The notes under the pieces: generated by a model
What the model was told of the DNA's origin: nothing
Databases searched by the model: none
The model's input: only the letters and a program-made list of their open reading frames with translations
Assembly: GCA_029573975.1 (NCBI GenBank)
Contig: JAKQBU010000251.1
Coordinates: forward strand, 1 to 12,734
From: Planctomycetota bacterium
Lineage (GTDB): Bacteria; Planctomycetota; Phycisphaerae; Sedimentisphaerales; SM23-30
Direction of reading: 5' to 3'
DNA: 12,734 nucleotides
Part shown: piece by piece, positions 7,271 to 12,734 of the stretch
How the letters are laid out: every line of letters begins with the position of its first letter
Position numbering within the stretch: the first letter of the stretch is position 1
Translations under genes and position numbers: made by a program

Positions 7271-9121
7271 TTAGAAAGTGGAATTTTCAGAGTCTTCGGC
7301 ATTGTCGGCATCATCGGAATCTTCCATGTCGAATTCGTCATCTTCTCCCATTTGGTTATCTTCCGGTTCCATAGCGGGTTCCATGCCCGGCTGCATACCT
7401 GCTTGCGGGCCCATGGCGGCCTGCATGCCGACGGCGGCCAGAGATTTGATCAGGTCTCCGGGGACGAAGATTTCGCCGCTGGCCCGGCCGTTCTCCAGAA
7501 TGGCCGACATGCCAACGGTACCCTGAATCTGGCTGAACATCCCGGTCATCATCATGACCATGGGATTCATGCCCGGCTGGCCCTGCATATTGGACATCAT
7601 GCCCATCATCGATTGCATATAAGGCCCGATATTAATGAAGGCATATACGTTGGCCTGGGAGGGCAGATTGGCGGCCGCCTGGGCGATATTGGCATCCTTG
7701 TCGAGGCCGGCGGGATTGTTTTTGGCAAGAGCAATCGCCTGCTGCAAGGCTCCTTCGCCGGTACACGCGGCGGTCTGGTGTTCGTTAATTATGCAAATTT
7801 GTTTGGACATCGTGTTTTTCCCGCCGGTCAGCATGGTCATGGCCTGGGCCGATTCAGCGGGCACATTCATTTGCGAGAGATCCATAATGGCTTCGTCATA
7901 GCTGAGGTTTTCCACCTTGCCGGCATTGGGAGTAAAGGTGAGAGGGACTTTCGTGCCCATCTGACCGGATACCTTGGTAAAGGCGGCCGAGAGAGATTGG
8001 GCGTTTTTGAGGATTTGCTTGATATTGGGATAATCCCCGATGCTGATCATTTGCATACCGCCGGCCGGATTGGGATTGGCGGGGGGGTACATGGCAACAC
8101 TGCCGCTGTCCAGTTGGCTGAACAACTGGGTTAATTGTTTTTTCAGATCATTCAGGTCGTCGGCATTCAATTTGCCGGCCAGTTGGGGATCCCCGGACAT
8201 GGCATCGACCGCGGTATTGATGAGATTGGCGGCGACTTTGGGGTCCCACTTGAAGGCGGCGGCGGTAAGGAAATTGCCGGTCGGCAGATTCGCCATCGAA
8301 GAAACGCTGGTTTTGGGATGATTGCTGAGATAATTGGCCATGACCGTACCGGGCTGGGCCTGGGTTTCGATATGGAGATTGATGCCGTTATTGCCCAGCC
8401 GCAGGGCCGCCGAGAGATTCTGGAGTTCACAGAGCCGGTCCACGGCCATGTTCGTCAGGCTGGCCATGCCGGGATTCTGGTTGAGCTGGGCATTCTGATT
8501 CAAACCCGTTTTCATTTTCTCGCGGAGGGCCGGGAGGACTTTCTCCAGCTTAAAGAAAAGAGCCGCATCCGCTTTGTCAAATAACTGCTGGTCCGGTTCG
8601 GCAAGTTTAATGCCTTTGGCCATGCCGGAAACTTTGGCCAGGGCTGGAGCACTGTTGCACAAGAGCAGATATTTGGGGAAGGGCTTGAGGAACATGCCTT
8701 TATCCGGAACGGACCAGGTGCCGGGGGCGGCGGTATCTTCCACCGCACTCATCATGCCCAGGGCGGCCTTGCTGTCGGTGACGGGGATATAAACCGCCAT
8801 CGATTCTTCCATATTATCCAGATCGGTAAAGGCCAGAGCAATACCCTGAGAGGCGTCCAGCAGGCCCGGAATTCCCACTTGCATGGCGAGCATTTGGTCC
8901 ACACTAATGGGCATGTCCGGGGAAATCAATCCCATCTGCTGGGCGAAAGAGGTGATTTTCGGTCCTAATTCGGAGATGGGTTTGGTAGCGATAACCAGGA
9001 TAGCATCGGCGGGCATTTCGTTGAAGATGGCTGGGGCTGCCGCCTGGCAAAAGCCGCCGGTTACCAACAGGCTGAGCAGAACCGCCGCGATGATCTTATT
9101 CATTCCCATACTTTTTCTCAT
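7271..9121 (-). CDS. Exported protein with Met-rich segment and acidic C-terminal tail, unknown function
   Basis: This is a 616-residue protein whose function I do not recognise. The start is an ATG with AGGAG six bases upstream; Met7 is a possible alternative. Residues 1 to about 28 are a Sec signal peptide (KIIAAVLLSLLVTGGFCQAAA). The mature protein opens with NEMPADAILVIATKPISELGPKI, reminiscent of large exported proteins in Planctomycetota (DUF3352-like). That resemblance is from memory and weak. It contains repeated alpha/beta-like blocks but no catalytic motif that I can see. Residues 502-528 hold 12 methionines in 27 positions. The last 31 residues carry 15 Asp/Glu and no Lys/Arg, following a short MQPGMEPAMEP-type repeat. 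The gene stands alone: it has a strong terminator behind it and a divergent rrf2 gene in front. Confidence 0.85.
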   Translation of the reverse strand: MRKSMGMNKIIAAVLLSLLVTGGFCQAAAPAIFNEMPADAILVIATKPISELGPKITSFAQQMGLISPDMPISVDQMLAMQVGIPGLLDASQGIALAFTDLDNMEESMAVYIPVTDSKAALGMMSAVEDTAAPGTWSVPDKGMFLKPFPKYLLLCNSAPALAKVSGMAKGIKLAEPDQQLFDKADAALFFKLEKVLPALREKMKTGLNQNAQLNQNPGMASLTNMAVDRLCELQNLSAALRLGNNGINLHIETQAQPGTVMANYLSNHPKTSVSSMANLPTGNFLTAAAFKWDPKVAANLINTAVDAMSGDPQLAGKLNADDLNDLKKQLTQLFSQLDSGSVAMYPPANPNPAGGMQMISIGDYPNIKQILKNAQSLSAAFTKVSGQMGTKVPLTFTPNAGKVENLSYDEAIMDLSQMNVPAESAQAMTMLTGGKNTMSKQICIINEHQTAACTGEGALQQAIALAKNNPAGLDKDANIAQAAANLPSQANVYAFINIGPYMQSMMGMMSNMQGQPGMNPMVMMMTGMFSQIQGTVGMSAILENGRASGEIFVPGDLIKSLAAVGMQAAMGPQAGMQPGMEPAMEPEDNQMGEDDEFDMEDSDDADNAEDSENSTF

Positions 9122-9188
9122 TTTTTTCTCCTATGATTGATAGCCATTGCTGATATTTTCAGCATACATCCGAAAAAACGTGCTCAGG

Positions 9189-9218
9189 ATTGTAAACCGA
9201 AAGCCATAGGTAAGTCCA
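9189..9218 (-). promoter_or_regulatory. Possible promoter of the Met-rich exported protein gene
   Basis: Minus-strand TACAAT (9189-9194) matches the -10 consensus at five of six positions, and TGGACT (9213-9218) is a weak -35 at 18-base spacing. The leader would be about 60 bases. Downstream in the leader, 9149-9163 can form a short GCTGA/TCAGC hairpin. The assignment is by eye. Confidence 0.35.
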
Positions 9219-9350
9219 GACAAAAGCTTATATTAACAAAATATTGTATCGGCCGGCCAGATAATGGTGATTCAGATGTATAATTATTGGCAGTCCAGAA
9301 TAAAATTCGCAAATAATATGGCTATTTTTTGGGAAAAAGGCGGTGGGGGA

Positions 9351-9378
9351 TTGACATTTATTTGACGGGAGTTAAAAT
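9351..9378 (+). promoter_or_regulatory. Sigma70-type promoter of the rrf2-metY unit
   Basis: A perfect -35 TTGACA (9351-9356) and a -10 TAAAAT (9373-9378, five of six) are separated by 16 bases. The transcription start would be near 9385, leaving a leader of only about 25 bases with GAGGAG (9403-9408) before the ATG at 9411. The -10 box is overlapped by the inverted repeat at 9375-9401. Confidence 0.75.
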
Positions 9379-9401
9379 ACCTACTAAAACAGTGTGAATT
9401 T
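9375..9401 (+). promoter_or_regulatory. Probable Rrf2-family operator (autoregulation)
   Basis: An inverted repeat with 11-base arms agrees at 8 of 11 positions (AAATACCTACT against AAATTCACACT), separated by AAAAC. The core ACT-AAAAC-AGT fits the ACT-RWWWY-AGT core of IscR type 1 and other Rrf2 operators. It covers the last part of the -10 box and the predicted start, so binding of the Rrf2 protein encoded just downstream would repress its own operon. Confidence 0.65.
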
Positions 9402-9410
9402 CGAGGAGAT

Positions 9411-9848
9411 ATGAAATTATCAACGCGAGTACGGTATGGGGTGCGGGCCATGGTGGAGTTGGCCAAACAACCGGGGGATACACCCGTGGCCTTGGGCGAA
9501 CTGGCCCGGAAGCAGGAAATTTCGCCGAAATACCTGGAGCAGATGGTAACGGCTCTGAAGAGCGGCGGATTGGTGGAGTCGGTGCGGGGATCGGAGGGCG
9601 GCTACCGGCTGGGGCGGCCTGCCGGAGAGATTACCGTATGGGATATTTATTCCATACTGGATGTTGCGGCGAATCCGATTGATTGTAAAAGCGATCCCTG
9701 TAACCGTCTGGAATATTGCAGTATGCGAAAGGTATGGGAGGAGATGACCGGGGCGATACGCAAGGTATTGCAATCCTGGACTCTAGAGAAGCTGGCGAAA
9801 CTGGAAGTGGAGGAGCAGGAAAAATATTTGAACGAATCAAACCAGTAA
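9411..9848 (+). CDS. Rrf2-family transcriptional regulator with IscR-like cysteines
   Basis: The 145-residue protein has family length. The N-terminal winged helix carries the hallmark MKLSTRVRYGVRAMVELA, the recognition helix region around SPKYLEQMVTALKSGGLVES, and the wing VRGSEGGYRLGRP. Three cysteines in the effector region (C92, C97, C103; spacing C-X4-C-X5-C) closely match the IscR ligands, so an Fe-S cluster is likely. CymR-type cysteine regulators lack these residues. The C-terminal helix (about 107-140) is the usual dimerisation region. The start is an ATG with a strong GAGGAG. It is followed 34 bases later by a metY-type gene, which points to control of sulfur assimilation by Fe-S or cysteine status. 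Self-repression is suggested by the operator-like repeat over its promoter. Exact function (IscR, CymR/CysR-like or other) is not settled by sequence. Confidence 0.92.
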   Translation: MKLSTRVRYGVRAMVELAKQPGDTPVALGELARKQEISPKYLEQMVTALKSGGLVESVRGSEGGYRLGRPAGEITVWDIYSILDVAANPIDCKSDPCNRLEYCSMRKVWEEMTGAIRKVLQSWTLEKLAKLEVEEQEKYLNESNQ

Positions 9849-9864
9849 AAATCCTATAAAATGA

Positions 9865-11178
<1,314 letters not shown>

Positions 11179-11189
11179 ATAGAAGGGGG

Positions 11190-11223
11190 TGTTTGCGCAT
11201 GCAGACAGGGCCTATTCTTTTTT
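11190..11223 (+). terminator. Weak possible terminator after metY
   Basis: TGTTTGC (11190-11196) and GCAGACA (11201-11207) form a seven-pair stem with one G-T wobble and a GCAT loop. A T-rich run (11216-11223) begins eight bases after the stem, farther than usual. The element overlaps the 3' end of the convergent CGGC gene. It is the only terminator-like structure between the two converging units. Confidence 0.3.
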
Positions 11224-11637
11224 CCAGGTCCAATGGCCCTGTTCGTCGCGGCGGTTTTCGGCGTGGTCGCTGATGCGGGTACCTTCGCGCCAGGTGAGGC
11301 CCTTTCGTTCGACCAGTTCTTTCAGGTAGTCATAATGAGGGCATTTCGGGCCGTGAAAGTTTTCCTTGCAGATACAGGAGGAGAAATGGAGGACTACCTC
11401 CGAAGGGCTGATGTCGGAGTGTTTCCGCATACGCTTGAGGAAATGGCTTAACTTCCGCAGCGTAGCCCGGCCGCAGCAGCCGCCACAGGTCAGGGTTAAC
11501 AAGCGAATTGGCTGTTCTTTCGGGTAGTCCGCAAAGCCGCCCTCTCGGTTCCAGAAAGCATTTTCACAAAAGAAGCCGCTGCATCGTTCCTTTACGATAT
11601 GGCACTGCAAGACCACGATATATTTGGGAGTCGCCAT
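11212..11637 (-). CDS. CGGC-domain Cys-rich protein
   Basis: The protein is 141 residues when started at the ATG at 11637 (MATPKYIVV), which has AAGGA seven bases upstream. A longer in-frame reading to 11865 only overlaps the methyltransferase gene and lacks sense at its N-terminus. The core motif is LTCGGCCGR (49-57), typical of the CGGC domain (PF08821), a family of unknown function common in anaerobes and proposed to bind metal. Nine cysteines are present: C12, C19, C24, C51, C54, C55, C88, C90, C99, with HFSSCICKE and GPKCPHYD forming the second cluster. No signal peptide or membrane segment is seen, so it is probably cytoplasmic. It lies 14 bases after the methyltransferase stop, so the two form an operon. 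Metal or Fe-S binding is inference from the cysteines. Confidence 0.9.
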   Translation of the reverse strand: MATPKYIVVLQCHIVKERCSGFFCENAFWNREGGFADYPKEQPIRLLTLTCGGCCGRATLRKLSHFLKRMRKHSDISPSEVVLHFSSCICKENFHGPKCPHYDYLKELVERKGLTWREGTRISDHAENRRDEQGHWTWKKE

Positions 11638-11651
11638 GGTAGTTTCCTTAT

Positions 11652-12398
11652 CTATATTTTTTCGCCCAGAACCAGGATGCGGGTATCCCGGTTGGTCAAT
11701 GCACCCCCATCGATACTGCCGTAGGCGGTGAGGGTTTTGAGGCCGGCCCGCTGGAAACACTGCTGGAGTTCCCGGCCGTAGTAATGCCGCAGGGTAAAGC
11801 CTGTCCGGTGCCGCTGGTTGTCTTTGGTGATGTAGAGGACGTGGTTTTGGATGGTCTGGCTCCAAACATCATGGAGTATTTCGTGGAGCATGATGGTGCC
11901 GTCGTCATATTCAAAGAATTCCTGGGTTTTCCAGTTGGCCATGCGTCCTTCGAGGCAGGGGTAATCCAGCAGAAACCGCCCACCCGGTTTCAAGGCCTTG
12001 CCGACCGCATTCAGCACAGCCTGGTTATCCTCATCCTTCTCAAAATAGCCGAAGGCAGTGTAAAAATTAAAAATCCCGTCGAATTCGGCTGAAAAGGGGA
12101 TTTGCCGCATATCCCCTTGGAGGAAATGCAGGGATAAGCCTTCGCGGGCGGACTGGGTCCGGCAGGCTTCCAGCAAGGTGGGGCTTAAATCCATGCCGAT
12201 GATGTTTCGATAGCCCCGCCGGGCCAGTTCCAGGCTGTGGCGGCCCTGCCCGCAGCATAAGTCGAGGATTTTACTGCCGGTGCGCAGGTCCAGATGGCGG
12301 ATAATGGCATCCACCTCCCGCCGGGTTCGCTCTGCGGTAATGGGCTGAATCCAGTACTTCAGATACCACGAATCGAAAAAATCTTCATACCAGGTCAT
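11652..12398 (-). CDS. Class I SAM-dependent methyltransferase, substrate unknown
   Basis: The 248-residue protein has a Rossmann methyltransferase core. Motif I is ILDLCCGQGRHS (44-55), Asp70 in GMDLSP binds the SAM ribose, LQGDMRQIPF (93-102) supplies the adenine-contacting Asp96, and LKPGGRFLLDYP (136-147) is the post-core strand. The aromatic N-terminus (WYEDFFDSWYLKYW) and the C-terminal half (about 158-245, with LRHYYGRELQQCFQRAGL) resemble small-molecule methyltransferases of the Methyltransf_11/25 type. The target cannot be read from sequence. The start is an ATG with only a weak purine-rich site upstream. It heads a two-gene unit with the CGGC protein, 14 bases apart, suggesting a joint function, perhaps involving a metal or thiol compound. 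Confidence 0.9.
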   Translation of the reverse strand: MTWYEDFFDSWYLKYWIQPITAERTRREVDAIIRHLDLRTGSKILDLCCGQGRHSLELARRGYRNIIGMDLSPTLLEACRTQSAREGLSLHFLQGDMRQIPFSAEFDGIFNFYTAFGYFEKDEDNQAVLNAVGKALKPGGRFLLDYPCLEGRMANWKTQEFFEYDDGTIMLHEILHDVWSQTIQNHVLYITKDNQRHRTGFTLRHYYGRELQQCFQRAGLKTLTAYGSIDGGALTNRDTRILVLGEKI

Positions 12399-12468
12399 CG
12401 TTTTTTGTTCTCTGTTTTTGGTTTACCTGATCCTATTGTAGCGGGGCGGCGGATAAGATTCAAATCCC

Positions 12469-12500
12469 AATCCGGAGCTTATTTTCCGGAAAGCCGGATT
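12469..12500. repeat. Inverted repeat in the divergent intergenic region
   Basis: AATCCGG (12469-12475) and CCGGATT (12494-12500) pair, and inner CTT/AAG extends the stem past a two-base bulge. Within it lies the perfect palindrome TTTCCGGAAA (12483-12492). It sits between the divergent methyltransferase and helicase genes, so an operator role is conceivable. No gene ends here that would need a terminator. Confidence 0.4.
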
Positions 12501-12506
12501 ATTTTC

Positions 12507-12535
12507 TTGTAACCTGTTCAGGGATCGCGTATAAG
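12507..12535 (+). promoter_or_regulatory. Possible promoter of the DEAD-box helicase gene
   Basis: TTGTAA (12507-12512) and TATAAG (12530-12535) are spaced by 17 bases, matching consensus at four and five of six positions. Transcription would start near 12542 and give a leader of about 125 bases. Within the leader, CTGATC (12610-12615) and GATCAG (12631-12636) can pair around a 15-base loop. Confidence 0.4.
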
Positions 12536-12667
12536 GATGGCGTATATGTAATAGACAAGATGTCGTAAAATCGAATTCGCTTCGCAAAAGCCACCTCCCT
12601 TTACGCTCTCTGATCGATTCATTGTGATGGGATCAGCTTACATTAGGTATTGTATTAGGATATTTGT

Positions 12668-12734
12668 ATGCCATTTAAAACATTTGGTCTTTCCGACCCG
12701 CTGGTGCAGGGGATCCTGGCCACCGGCTTTATCG
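12668..12734 (+). CDS. DEAD-box RNA helicase, N-terminus only
   Basis: Only the first 22 codons are present. The peptide MPFKTFGLSDPLVQGILATG followed by FI matches the conserved start of bacterial DEAD-box ATP-dependent RNA helicases (RhlE/CsdA/DeaD-like), where an aromatic residue and the FxxLGLS-like stretch precede the Q motif. AGGA lies seven bases before the ATG. In the family these enzymes unwind RNA in ribosome assembly, mRNA decay and cold adaptation. Which subfamily cannot be told from this fragment. Confidence 0.8.
   Translation, partial: MPFKTFGLSDPLVQGILATGFI

Noticed and set aside
9284..9466. 60-codon minus-strand frame between the divergent genes
   Set aside because: It overlaps the rrf2 start and promoter, has no ribosome binding site and has an unlikely composition.
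11638..11865. N-terminal extension of the CGGC gene by 76 codons
   Set aside because: It would overlap the methyltransferase coding region out of frame. The added peptide is Pro/Arg-rich shadow sequence, and the internal ATG at 11637 has its own ribosome binding site and starts a typical CGGC protein.
12469..12500. Inverted repeat followed by T-rich bases as an intrinsic terminator
   Set aside because: The genes on both sides diverge from this region, so no transcript is expected to end here; it is kept only as an inverted repeat.

Overview
The window is ordinary chromosomal DNA of a fairly GC-rich bacterium. Lipoprotein and secretion signals, a secreted alpha-galactosidase-type enzyme, a CGGC-domain protein and an Rrf2/O-acetylhomoserine sulfhydrylase pair would fit an anaerobic or microaerophilic polysaccharide degrader, possibly Planctomycetota (Phycisphaerae-like). 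That assignment is an impression from protein style, not a proof. I see no tRNA, rRNA, CRISPR array, transposase or phage gene.

Left part (1-3438, minus strand): a 5'-complete GH36 alpha-galactosidase-like secreted enzyme runs off the left edge. Its own extended -10 promoter lies upstream, and behind it sits a lipoprotein that looks like a (beta/alpha)8-barrel glycoside hydrolase. Between that gene and guaA is one short GTAG-headed palindrome resembling a REP element.

Middle (3521-7174, minus strand): a guanine nucleotide operon, guaB (IMP dehydrogenase) - small Cys-rich lipoprotein - guaA (GMP synthase, TTG start). A sigma70-like promoter precedes guaB. The two enzymes convert IMP to XMP to GMP; the envelope protein between them is unexpected. 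Upstream of that promoter is a strong Rho-independent terminator serving the next minus-strand gene, a 616-residue exported protein with a Met-rich segment and an acidic C-terminal tail (7271-9121).

Right part: an intergenic region of 289 bp drives two divergent units. On the plus strand is an Rrf2-family regulator with three IscR-like cysteines. Its promoter -10 box is overlapped by an inverted repeat with the Rrf2/IscR core ACT-N5-AGT. It is followed by a MetY/O-acetylhomoserine sulfhydrylase-type PLP enzyme, which suggests an Fe-S- or sulfur-responsive unit for sulfide assimilation. Convergent to this is a minus-strand pair, a SAM-dependent methyltransferase and a Cys-rich CGGC-domain protein. 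The right edge holds the first 22 codons of a DEAD-box RNA helicase preceded by a long leader.

No clearly new multi-gene system is present. The points most worth checking are the Rrf2 operator, the lipoprotein inside the gua operon, the REP-like palindrome, the methyltransferase-CGGC pair and the Met-rich/acidic exported protein.
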